Assembly (NCBI GenBank): GCA_028875175.1
Contig: JAPPFO010000023.1
Coordinates: 25,494 to 32,009 of the forward strand
Origin: Chloroflexota bacterium
GTDB lineage: Bacteria > Chloroflexota > UBA11872
Reading direction: 5' to 3'
Length of the DNA stretch: 6,516 nucleotides
Part shown: positions 1-5,050 of the stretch, piece after piece
How the letters are laid out: the number at the start of each line of letters is the position of its first letter
Position numbering within the stretch: the stretch's first letter is position 1
The notes under the pieces: model-generated
What the model was told of the DNA's origin: nothing
Database searches by the model: none
The model's input: the letters and a program-made list of their open reading frames with translations, nothing else
Translations under genes and position numbers: made by a program

Positions 1-1
1 C

Positions 2-169
2 GGCGTACCCCCCGGGGTGGCGCGCCCCCGGCGCCCGCGCCGCTCACCCGGCACGCGCCGCGAGGCGGATGCCGCTGCGCCGATCACGGAGCGCAACGCC
101 GTCCGGTTCTACCAGCCCGCGGGGACCTTCGACCGGCGGCTCGGGAAGGATGTTCCAGCGGGACCCTGA
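2..169 (+). CDS. C-terminal fragment, possibly amidohydrolase family
   Basis: An open frame enters from the left edge and stops at the TGA at 167-169. Its last 36 or so codons look coding, with G/C-rich third positions, and contain ITERNAVRFYQP. That resembles the final helix of Amidohydrolase_2 (PF04909) metal-dependent hydrolases, which often end in a K-I-x-x-x-N-A-x-R-F/L-Y segment. The metal ligands would lie outside the window, so the family cannot be confirmed. The first 20 or so codons are Arg/Pro-rich and less convincing; the DNA there is extremely GC-rich, and a sequence error or frame change at the contig end is possible. The gene runs toward, and so converges with, the leftward gene at 349-1272. 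It could also be a chance open frame in GC-rich DNA. Confidence 0.35.
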   Translation, partial: GVPPGVARPRRPRRSPGTRREADAAAPITERNAVRFYQPAGTFDRRLGKDVPAGP

Positions 170-348
170 CCGCCCGGCTTCCACCGTCCCGGGCTCGCTG
201 CGGCGGGCCACCCGCCGAACGCGTTTCCGTCAACGCCTTTGCTGCAAGGAGCGAGTGTCGCCGCCGACCTTCCGGTGGTCAAGACCGAAGTTGTCCGCAG
301 CGGTCAGTGGCCGTCGCCGGCTCGCCTCTATGCGGTCCAGATAGCGCC
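170..348. other. intergenic stretch without a supported gene
   Basis: This lies between the stop of the plus-strand fragment and the stop of the leftward glycine-rich gene, so it is a convergent region. The plus frame used by the fragment is open again from 170 to a TGA at 392-394, antisense to the first 43 bases of the orphan gene, but it has no ATG or GTG and no ribosome binding site. Another plus frame from an ATG at 69 is Arg/Ser-rich and looks like a GC artefact. No hairpin followed by a T-run was found for either converging gene. Confidence 0.5.
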
Positions 349-1272
349 CTACATCACCAGCACGCCGCCAAAGGGAATCGCCGGATACAACTGAAAGAAC
401 GTCTGCACGCCGTTCGTGACGGTACCGCTGATGGTGACGGTGCCAGTGTTGAAGATGGTGAAGCGGCCATTGCCACCGTTTCGTGATCCGCCAGACAGGA
501 CGATTGTGCTGGTCAGCACAAAATTCCCCTGCACGATGGCGTAGTACCCACCGCCAGACCCACCGCCGCCGCGGTATTGCGCCCCGCCTGACGAGCTACC
601 GGTGAGGGTGAAATTCATGGACTCGGTGAAGTGCGTATTGCGGACCCTCGCGACGCCCGATCCCGCTGCGGCCCCACTGCTTGTTGACTGCCCGCCTGTT
701 GACCGGGCGTTTCCCCCACCGCCGCCCATGTGCAGCGTGGCTCGCGTGTATGAGTTGGTGACGAGTGCCTCGAGAGCATTCGACGCCGGCACGGGATGGC
801 TGCCTGTTCCATGAGAGCCAGGCTGGCCGTGAATGTTCCCGTAACCTGGGTTGCTATGGCCGCGACCCGGCCCCGCATGTCGCCCAAACCCTGCAATGTT
901 TGTGTTTTCCTTTGTGTCATCAATGATCAGCCCCTGCTGCGATCGGTCAGCGGCGCTGCTGCGCTGATGCACGCCATAAGCGCTGGTCTGCGCGCCGCCC
1001 CGTAGCCCAACCAGGTTTCGATGCCAGAACTGGTCCTGGGTACTACCAGGGACTTCAATGCGCGAACCCGGATAGGCGGATCGGAATGCTCGCTCGGAGC
1101 GTCCAGCCGCCGCGTGATCCAGCAGCCAGTCAACGCACCGCTCGATGTGGCGAGCCTCGATGCCGTCGCGCGGGCGCCAATGCGACCACACGCTGCTGTC
1201 GGGACCTGACTCCACGTGCTGTGGCGAACCGCCAGCGCGGTCAATAATCCAGAAACCTGCGGCCTGCAACAT
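349..1272 (-). CDS. glycine-rich orphan protein, function unknown
   Basis: I do not recognise this 307-residue protein. The start chosen is the ATG at 1272, which has a near-ideal AAGGAG seven bases upstream; an in-frame ATG at 1341 falls inside the presumed promoter -10 region. There is no signal peptide or clear membrane helix. Residues 1-100 are mixed and Trp/Arg/His-rich (for example VDWLLDHAAAGRSERAF at 47-63). Residues 125-160 are Gly/His/Asn-rich. Residues 183-270 hold glycine runs (GGGGGN at 183, GGGGSGGGYY at 235) separating beta-prone stretches such as FVLTSTIVLSGG. The C-terminus (FTIFNTGTVTISGTVTNG, 271-288) alternates Thr/Val/Ile as in beta-solenoids or tail-fibre-like proteins. 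Codon third positions look less GC-biased than in the transporter genes, hinting at a separate origin. A phage- or surface-derived structural protein is one guess; none of this proves function. Confidence 0.6.
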   Translation of the reverse strand: MLQAAGFWIIDRAGGSPQHVESGPDSSVWSHWRPRDGIEARHIERCVDWLLDHAAAGRSERAFRSAYPGSRIEVPGSTQDQFWHRNLVGLRGGAQTSAYGVHQRSSAADRSQQGLIIDDTKENTNIAGFGRHAGPGRGHSNPGYGNIHGQPGSHGTGSHPVPASNALEALVTNSYTRATLHMGGGGGNARSTGGQSTSSGAAAGSGVARVRNTHFTESMNFTLTGSSSGGAQYRGGGGSGGGYYAIVQGNFVLTSTIVLSGGSRNGGNGRFTIFNTGTVTISGTVTNGVQTFFQLYPAIPFGGVLVM

Positions 1273-1279
1273 CTGACTT

Positions 1280-1285
1280 CTCCTT
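1280..1285 (-). promoter_or_regulatory. ribosome binding site fixing the start of the glycine-rich gene
   Basis: AAGGAG on the minus strand lies seven bases before the ATG at 1272. It is the strongest Shine-Dalgarno match in the window and decides for this start over the ATG at 1341, which has none. Confidence 0.75.
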
Positions 1286-1343
1286 GCACGAATACGGACG
1301 TCCTGTCGCCCGTAGCCGCCTATTGCCACCGGTGACGCCATAC

Positions 1344-1372
1344 TATATACATTATGAGTACACTGCAGTCAA
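1344..1372 (-). promoter_or_regulatory. sigma-70-type promoter for the glycine-rich gene
   Basis: On the minus strand, TTGACT (1372-1367, five of six to the -35 consensus) is followed after exactly 17 bases by TATATA (1349-1344); TATAGT at 1347-1342 is an alternative -10 with a 19-base spacer. The stretch is conspicuously AT-rich in GC-rich surroundings. Transcription would begin near 1337, giving a leader of about 65 bases before the ATG at 1272. Two perfect palindromes sit near the start point: CACCGGTG at 1327-1334 and GGACGTCC at 1296-1303. Either could be an operator, but both are short enough to be chance. Confidence 0.6.
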
Positions 1373-1476
1373 GGGCAACGGGACTTGCCAAGTTCGCTCG
1401 CCTGGGACGAGTCCGGGCGGGCCGGCGTGACTCCTCTGTGCCGCTTATACCGCCGGCAGAACTCGGGACCCTGGCC

Positions 1477-1533
1477 GCCCGGCAAACTCCCGGGCTCTGG
1501 CGTTTACCAGCTGGTCATTGACGGCGGTCCGTC
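1477..1533 (-). terminator. candidate hairpins at the end of the two-permease operon
   Basis: Directly after the stop of permease B there is a 5-bp hairpin (GACGG/CCGTC arms at 1520-1524 and 1529-1533, four-base loop). About 25 bases further on lies a 6-bp GC hairpin (GCCCGG/CCGGGC arms at 1477-1482 and 1490-1495, seven-base loop). Neither is followed by a U-run, so they are not textbook intrinsic terminators. They may mark the operon end or protect the 3' end, and the independent promoter at 1344-1372 fits transcription ending here. Confidence 0.3.
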
Positions 1534-1535
1534 GG

Positions 1536-2438
1536 CTACTCGCCCTTTGCGCCGGCGATGTCGCGGCGTTGGAAGAGCCAGAAGGCGAGACCGCTGAGAA
1601 TGACGATGTAGGCCAGCGAGACGAGGAAGCCTTGCAGGGCTTCGGGCTGCATGCCGATGACCGCGGCGTCGCCGAAGCCATCGTCGCCGCCTCCGGCAAA
1701 GAGCTCGCCGCCCGTCGTGCCCAGCCAGCCGCCGACGGCCTGGCCGAGGATGTAGCCGGAGAAGCGCTCGAACCAGTCGAAGTTGGCCAGGATGCTGATC
1801 ACGATGCCCTCGGCCACGGCGTAGCCGAGCGCCAGCCCGATGGCCGTGCCGGATGAGGTGGTCAGGACGGCAAAGAATAAGCCCAGCGCCACGTAGGGCA
1901 GCAACCCAAAGATGGCTTTACCGAACGTGCGCGCCACCTCCACCCATTCCGCCGACTCGGCCAGCCAGTTGCCGCCTTCCAGGGTCAACGAGGCGATGAA
2001 GCTGCTCAGCGCCATGCTGAGCGCCCCGACGATCAGCGCGCCCACGCCCAACAGCGCGACGAGCAGCAGCTTGGAGGCCAGCAATTGCCAGCGGCCAGCG
2101 CCGCGCGTGAGGACCGTGCGCACCGTGCCCCAGCCGTATTCGGTGCCCGTGAGCGAGGCGGCCAGGATCATGATGAGGATGATGGTGAATCCGTGCGAGA
2201 TGGCGAGCCCGATCACCGCGTTGTTTGGAAAGGCCAGGAGTTCCAGGAAGGCTCCACTGACGCTGGCGGCGCCGCCGTCGCCCAGCGTCACCTCATCGCC
2301 GACGCGGAACAGGGCATAGGCGCTCCAGAAGGTGATCTGCAGCAGCAGCACGCTGACGAACAGCAGGATCCAGGGCAGGCGCCGGCGGCGCAGCTTGAAC
2401 CACTCCCAGCGAGTGAGCGATAGGGTTTCAGCGATCAT
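1536..2438 (-). CDS. ABC-2 type transporter permease B (LanE/G- or BcrB-like)
   Basis: A 300-residue integral membrane subunit of an ABC exporter. Hydrophobic segments lie at about 22-44, 75-96, 119-149, 176-193, 197-217 and 270-289, giving six helices with both ends in the cytoplasm. The amphipathic N-terminus LTRWEWFKLRRRR precedes helix 1. The cytoplasmic loop EYGWGTVRTVLTRGAGRW (100-117) is the conserved ABC-2 segment expected to contact the ATPase. The C-terminus QRRDIAGAKGE is shared with permease A. I chose the ATG at 2438, five codons inside the longest frame, because it has GGGAG eight bases upstream and aligns exactly with permease A. The protein is a clear paralog of permease A; unlike it, the outer loop before helix 6 has a Gly/Asp-rich insertion (about 247-262). 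No ATPase gene follows, so it probably pairs with permease A on the ATPase at 3396-4310. The substrate is unknown; antimicrobial peptide export or immunity is inferred from gene order. Confidence 0.88.
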   Translation of the reverse strand: MIAETLSLTRWEWFKLRRRRLPWILLFVSVLLLQITFWSAYALFRVGDEVTLGDGGAASVSGAFLELLAFPNNAVIGLAISHGFTIILIMILAASLTGTEYGWGTVRTVLTRGAGRWQLLASKLLLVALLGVGALIVGALSMALSSFIASLTLEGGNWLAESAEWVEVARTFGKAIFGLLPYVALGLFFAVLTTSSGTAIGLALGYAVAEGIVISILANFDWFERFSGYILGQAVGGWLGTTGGELFAGGGDDGFGDAAVIGMQPEALQGFLVSLAYIVILSGLAFWLFQRRDIAGAKGE

Positions 2439-2476
2439 TCGAGCCACTCCCATTTCTCACCAGAGGAGTCCGGAAG
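2435..2476 (-). pseudogene. vestigial 3' end of the ABC ATPase gene, left by permease duplication
   Basis: The 14 codons ending in the TGA that overlaps the permease B start (ATGA, 2438-2435) read LPDSSGEKWEWLE-stop. They align without gaps with the last 14 codons of the ATPase (FLDVTGENGERSE-stop, 3396-3437). By hand count 29 of 42 bases match, including Gly-Glu, two further Glu codons and the stop. The region upstream of it is unrelated to the ATPase. This suggests that the duplication copied the permease together with the tail of the preceding gene, and that the tail has since decayed, keeping only its Shine-Dalgarno and ATGA junction. Part of the match is constrained by those signals. Confidence 0.55.
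2447..2451 (-). promoter_or_regulatory. ribosome binding site of permease B
   Basis: GGGAG on the minus strand lies eight bases before the ATG at 2438. The same element at the same spacing (GGGGAG, 3408-3413) precedes permease A. It supports the start at 2438 over the ATG at 2453. Confidence 0.6.
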
Positions 2477-2520
2477 GTCGGGCGCACGGATGTGCGGGGT
2501 GTGTTGTCTTGCATGGTCCG

Positions 2521-3399
2521 CTATTCGCCCCTGGCGCCGGCGATGTCGCGGCGCTGGAACAGCCACAAGGCTACGGTCGTCAGGACGATCACGTAGCCCG
2601 CCAGGACGAGGAAGGACTGGGACGCGTCCGGCAGCGCGGCCGAGCCGAACGACAGGCCGCCGGCCGAGCTCTCCATCCAGCCGCTGACGGCCTGACCCAG
2701 GATGAAGACGTCGATTCGTTCGAACCAATCGAATGGCGTCAGCACGCCGATCAGAATCGACTCCGCGAACCAGTAGCCCAGGGATATCCCAATGGCCGCT
2801 CCCGTCGAAGACGTCACCACCGCGGCAAAGACGGCCAGCGCCACGTAGGGCAGCATGCCGTAGACGGCCTTGCCGAACCCGATACCCAGGCCGGACCAGT
2901 CGGCCGAGGCGGCAAACCAGTTGGCGTCCAACGTTGACAGGGCGATGGCGCTACTGACCGCCAGCGCGGCGGTCGCGACGACCAGCGCGCCGACGCTCAA
3001 CCCGGCCAGCAGCAGCAGCTTGGAGGCCAGCAGCGGCCAACGCCCCGTGCCCTTGGTCAGCACGGTGCGCAGGGCGCCCCAGCCGTATTCGCTGCCGATC
3101 AGCGACGCGGCCAGGATCATGATCAAGATGCCGCCGAACCCGCGCCCGGCGATGAGGCCGTTAGCCAGGCTGGTCGGAAAGGCAAACATCTCAACGAATT
3201 GGTCGCTGGTCGAAACCGTGACGGTTCCCGACTCGCCGCCGTCGCCCATCGCCACGGTGCCGCGGCGAAAGAGGGCGTAGCTCACCCAGAAGTTGACCTG
3301 AACCAGAAGCGCGGTGATCGCCAGCAGAATCCAGGGCATGCGGCGGTGGCGGAGCTTGAACCACTCCCAGCGGGTGAGGGCCAGCACATCAGTGATCAT
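2521..3399 (-). CDS. ABC-2 type transporter permease A (LanE/G- or BcrB-like)
   Basis: A 292-residue six-helix permease. The N-terminus LTRWEWFKLRHRRMPWILL and the cytoplasmic segment EYGWGALRTVLTKGTGRW (104-121) closely match permease B; over the 27 residues from EYGWG to SKLLL, 22 are identical by hand count. The C-terminus WLFQRRDIAGARGE is nearly the same. Hydrophobic segments fall at about 22-44, 79-100, 122-152, 175-195, 200-220 and 264-282. The ATG at 3399 is chosen because it overlaps the ATPase stop as ATGA, has GGGGAG eight bases upstream, and aligns with permease B; the frame is open further upstream only as a shadow inside the ATPase gene. Coupled translation implies fixed stoichiometry with the ATPase. 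It presumably forms a heterodimer with permease B, as LanE and LanG or BcrB and BcrC do. Confidence 0.9.
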   Translation of the reverse strand: MITDVLALTRWEWFKLRHRRMPWILLAITALLVQVNFWVSYALFRRGTVAMGDGGESGTVTVSTSDQFVEMFAFPTSLANGLIAGRGFGGILIMILAASLIGSEYGWGALRTVLTKGTGRWPLLASKLLLLAGLSVGALVVATAALAVSSAIALSTLDANWFAASADWSGLGIGFGKAVYGMLPYVALAVFAAVVTSSTGAAIGISLGYWFAESILIGVLTPFDWFERIDVFILGQAVSGWMESSAGGLSFGSAALPDASQSFLVLAGYVIVLTTVALWLFQRRDIAGARGE

Positions 3400-4310
3400 T
3401 CGGACCGCTCCCCGTTCTCGCCGGTGACGTCCAGGAAGTACTGCTCCAGGGAGACCTGGAGCGGGGCGATTTCGGTGACGTAGACCTCGGACTTGCTGAG
3501 CAGGGCGGTCAGTTCGGACGAGCGCTCGTGCGCGATGGTCACCACCAGCGCGTCGTCCTCGGCGCGGGCGGCCTCGATCTCGTCCGAGGCCGTCAGGATG
3601 CTCAGGGCCCTGGCGTCGTCGGTGGTCCGCAGCCGCACCTGCTCCTGCGGACGCAGCAGGTCCGCCACGTCGCCCTGCACCACCAGCCGGCCCCTGGCAA
3701 TGATGGCCACGCTGTCGCACACCTGCTCGACCTCGTTGAGCAGATGGCTGGAGAGCAGGATCGTGCGGCCTTCACGCCCCAGGTCGCGGATCAGGTCGCG
3801 AACTTCGGCCATGCCGTCCGGGTCCATGCCGTTGGTGGGTTCGTCCAGCAGCAGCAGCTCGGGATCGCCCAGCAGGGCGTAGGCCAGGCCCAGGCGCTGC
3901 TTCATGCCGAGGGAGTAGGTCTTGAAGGCGTCGTTGGCGCGCCCGGCCAGGCCCACGAGGTCCAGCAGCCGGTCCAGTTCGCGGGGATCGTTGCGACCCA
4001 TGACGCCCTGGAAGTACGCGAGATTCCGGCGGCCGGACAGATACGGATAAAAGGCCGGCGTTTCGACAATGGCGCCGATGCGGCGCAGGGCGTCGCGGCC
4101 GGTTCCGTCCGTCCCCAGCAGGCTGAAGCTGCCGGACGTTGGCCGAACCAGCCCCAGCAACATGCCCATCACGGTGGTTTTGCCAGCACCGTTGGGGCCG
4201 AGCAGGCCGAACACATGGCCGCGCGGGACCTCCAACGAAAGCCGGTCCACAGCCAGCACACGGCCATAGCGCTTGGTCAGCGCGTTGGTCTCGATCACAA
4301 CGTCGGTCAT
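3396..4310 (-). CDS. ABC transporter ATP-binding protein, BcrA/LanF-like
   Basis: A 304-residue cytoplasmic ATPase powering the two permeases downstream. From the chosen start: A-loop Tyr in LTKRYG (11-16), Walker A GPNGAGKT (38-45), signature SLGMKQR (133-139), Walker B LLLLDEP (152-158), D-loop GMDP (161-164) and switch His189 in SSHLLNEVEQ. At the Q-loop the sequence is GAIVETPAFYPYLSGRRNL (79-97): Glu83 replaces the usual Gln, the E-loop variant known from LanF immunity ATPases and common in BcrA-type proteins. After about residue 215 there is a C-terminal domain typical of this group, ending in LEQYFLDVTGEN. The start is set at the ATG at 4310, where the family normally begins; the frame is open to 4400 but those residues resemble nothing. 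The ATG overlaps the stop of a tiny upstream frame (4307-4339). The transported peptide or lipid is unknown. Confidence 0.92.
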   Translation of the reverse strand: MTDVVIETNALTKRYGRVLAVDRLSLEVPRGHVFGLLGPNGAGKTTVMGMLLGLVRPTSGSFSLLGTDGTGRDALRRIGAIVETPAFYPYLSGRRNLAYFQGVMGRNDPRELDRLLDLVGLAGRANDAFKTYSLGMKQRLGLAYALLGDPELLLLDEPTNGMDPDGMAEVRDLIRDLGREGRTILLSSHLLNEVEQVCDSVAIIARGRLVVQGDVADLLRPQEQVRLRTTDDARALSILTASDEIEAARAEDDALVVTIAHERSSELTALLSKSEVYVTEIAPLQVSLEQYFLDVTGENGERSE

Positions 4311-4339
4311 GGCGTGGGTCGCCTGAGCAAGCTGGACAT
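4307..4339 (-). CDS. putative 10-residue leader peptide coupled to the ATPase gene
   Basis: The minus strand reads AGGAG (4350-4346), a six-base spacer, then ATG at 4339 opening MSSLLRRPTP and ending in TGA (4309-4307). That TGA overlaps the ATPase ATG as ATGA, the same junction as the ATPase/permease A and ATPase/permease pairs elsewhere in the window. The ATPase ATG itself has only a weak AGG-like match upstream, so ribosomes finishing this mini-frame may be its main source of initiation. The RRPTP end (Arg-Arg-Pro-Thr-Pro) could slow ribosomes. An alternative is that a sequencing error hides a longer ATPase N-terminus, but the protein already starts where its family does. Confidence 0.45.
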   Translation of the reverse strand: MSSLLRRPTP

Positions 4340-4474
4340 CGGGCGCTCCTGATGGGTCGTTTACGCGGCTCACTGTAGACCGCGGCGCACCGCGCGCCAT
4401 CGCCCGAACGGCGTAATTCTCGCCTGCCGAGTCGGCCTTAAGGACTACGCGCTACTGGTCGGCCAACGCCGAAC
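4340..4474 (-). other. leader region of the BcrA/LanF-like operon
   Basis: This gap separates the redoxin stop from the leader peptide. A 5-bp hairpin (TCGGC/GCCGA, 4459-4463 and 4468-4472, four-base loop) follows the redoxin stop within three bases. Another (GGCGC/GCGCC, 4384-4388 and 4394-4398, five-base loop) lies further on; neither has a U-run. The palindrome CCTTAAGG is at 4436-4443. I see no convincing -35/-10 pair; TACAGT near 4375 is the best lone -10-like hexamer. Whether the downstream operon has its own promoter or is read through from the redoxin is open. Confidence 0.35.
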
Positions 4475-4972
4475 CTACGTGTAGGCGGCGTTATCGATGA
4501 TGGCAAAAAGCTCGCCGGAATCCGGCCAGTCGCGCTGGTGGGATCCGACGCTGATGAAGCGGATACGGCCCATGGGATCGACCAGAAACACGCTGGGGCG
4601 GGCGATGTTCCAGGACTCGAAGTTAACGCGGACGTAGACGCCGTAGCGGCGGATGGCGGCGCGGTCGGGATCAGCCAGCAGCGGGAACGGAAGATTCAGG
4701 CCTTTGGCGAAGCGCCGCACACCTTCCGGCCCCTGGCCGTAGACGCCCACAATATCGACCTTGCGCCGTTCCCATTCCTCCAGCTCGCCCGCGAGCTGCG
4801 CCAGATATCTCCGGCAGTTCGGTCACCAGGTATGGCGAAGGAATATCAGCAGCTGCCATTGGCGGCGGGACGGAATGTCGCGGAGCTGTTCGGGATCCGA
4901 AGCCAGCGGCAGGGAGAAGCGGGGCGCGGGGTCTCCGAGCCCGAGCGTTTCCGAGCCCTCGGGACGCGGCAA
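4475..4972 (-). CDS. redoxin (AhpC/TSA-like) selenoprotein with a U-x-x-C centre, TGA at 4825-4823 read as Sec
   Basis: A 165-residue thioredoxin-fold protein if the in-frame TGA is decoded as selenocysteine. The N-terminus has the redoxin opening GLGDPAPRFSLPL (11-23). Next come the strand WQLLIFLRHTW (39-49), then Sec50-Pro-Asn-Cys53, exactly where redoxins have W-C-x-x-C, then helix RRYLAQLAGELEEWERR, strand VDIVGVY (72-78), FAKGLNLPFPLLADPDRAAIRRYGVY (88-113), the cis-Pro strand ARPSVFLVDPMGRIRFISVG (124-143) and the stop TAG. The frame is identical on both sides of the TGA with no indel. It likely reduces peroxides or disulfides in the cytoplasm; no signal peptide is visible. The start is the TTG at 4972 (weak GAAAG upstream), the only standard start between the permease stop and the GDPAP motif. 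A hairpin resembling a SECIS lies just downstream of the TGA. The alternatives are a nonsense mutation or a sequencing error, but each would have had to hit the catalytic Cys codon. Confidence 0.78.
4781..4815 (-). promoter_or_regulatory. candidate bacterial SECIS hairpins
   Basis: In the mRNA just 3' of the UGA there are two consecutive stem-loops. The proximal one pairs GCCGGA with UCUGGC (4815-4810 and 4805-4800, one G-U pair) around a GAUA loop, whose first base comes 13 bases after the UGA. The distal one is a perfect 7-bp stem, CAGCUCG/CGAGCUG (4798-4792 and 4787-4781), with loop CGGG that starts 31 bases after the UGA. Bacterial SECIS elements lie within the coding region, with an apical loop roughly 16-37 bases past the UGA and a G in its first two bases; the distal hairpin fits on both counts. 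SelB would bind it with Sec-tRNA. In GC-rich coding DNA such stems also occur by chance. Confidence 0.5.
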
Positions 4973-5050
4973 GGCAGGACTTTCGTGGGATTGCGGGCGA
5001 GTGATGCCAACCTGAGTATCGCAACGCCGCGGGTCCGCGGCAGCCTGAAC

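Noticed and set aside
170..391. Plus-strand open frame with protein-like sequence after the TGA at 167-169
   Set aside because: No standard start with a ribosome site, partly antisense to the orphan gene, and no recognisable family. A Sec readthrough at 167 was considered, but the flanks show no redox motif.
1273..1341. Longer glycine-rich protein starting at the ATG at 1341
   Set aside because: That ATG overlaps the promoter -10 area, upstream of the probable transcript start, and has no Shine-Dalgarno; the ATG at 1272 has an excellent one.
3400..3720. N-terminal extension of permease A to 3720
   Set aside because: The extension is Arg/Gly-rich shadow of the ATPase in another frame; the ATG at 3399 has a Shine-Dalgarno and aligns with permease B.
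3528..4352. Long plus-strand open frame antisense to the ATPase
   Set aside because: Gln/His/Gly-rich translation without motifs, opposite a clearly coding ABC ATPase; an artefact of GC-biased codons.
4311..4400. N-terminal extension of the ATPase to the ATG at 4400
   Set aside because: The extra 30 residues match nothing typical, and no ribosome site lies before 4400; family members start at the MTDVVIE-like position.
4475..4750. Stand-alone 91-residue protein starting at the ATG at 4750
   Set aside because: It begins in the middle of the redoxin fold at strand VGVYGQ and lacks the redox centre. The same frame continues upstream through the TGA with clear redoxin sequence, so 4750 is an internal GTG/ATG-like codon, not a start.
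4671..5024. Minus-strand open frame covering the N-terminal half of the redoxin region, suggesting a frameshift
   Set aside because: Its translation is Arg/Pro/Ala-rich with no redoxin motifs. GDPAPRF and WxPNC are both in the other frame, so no frameshift is needed.
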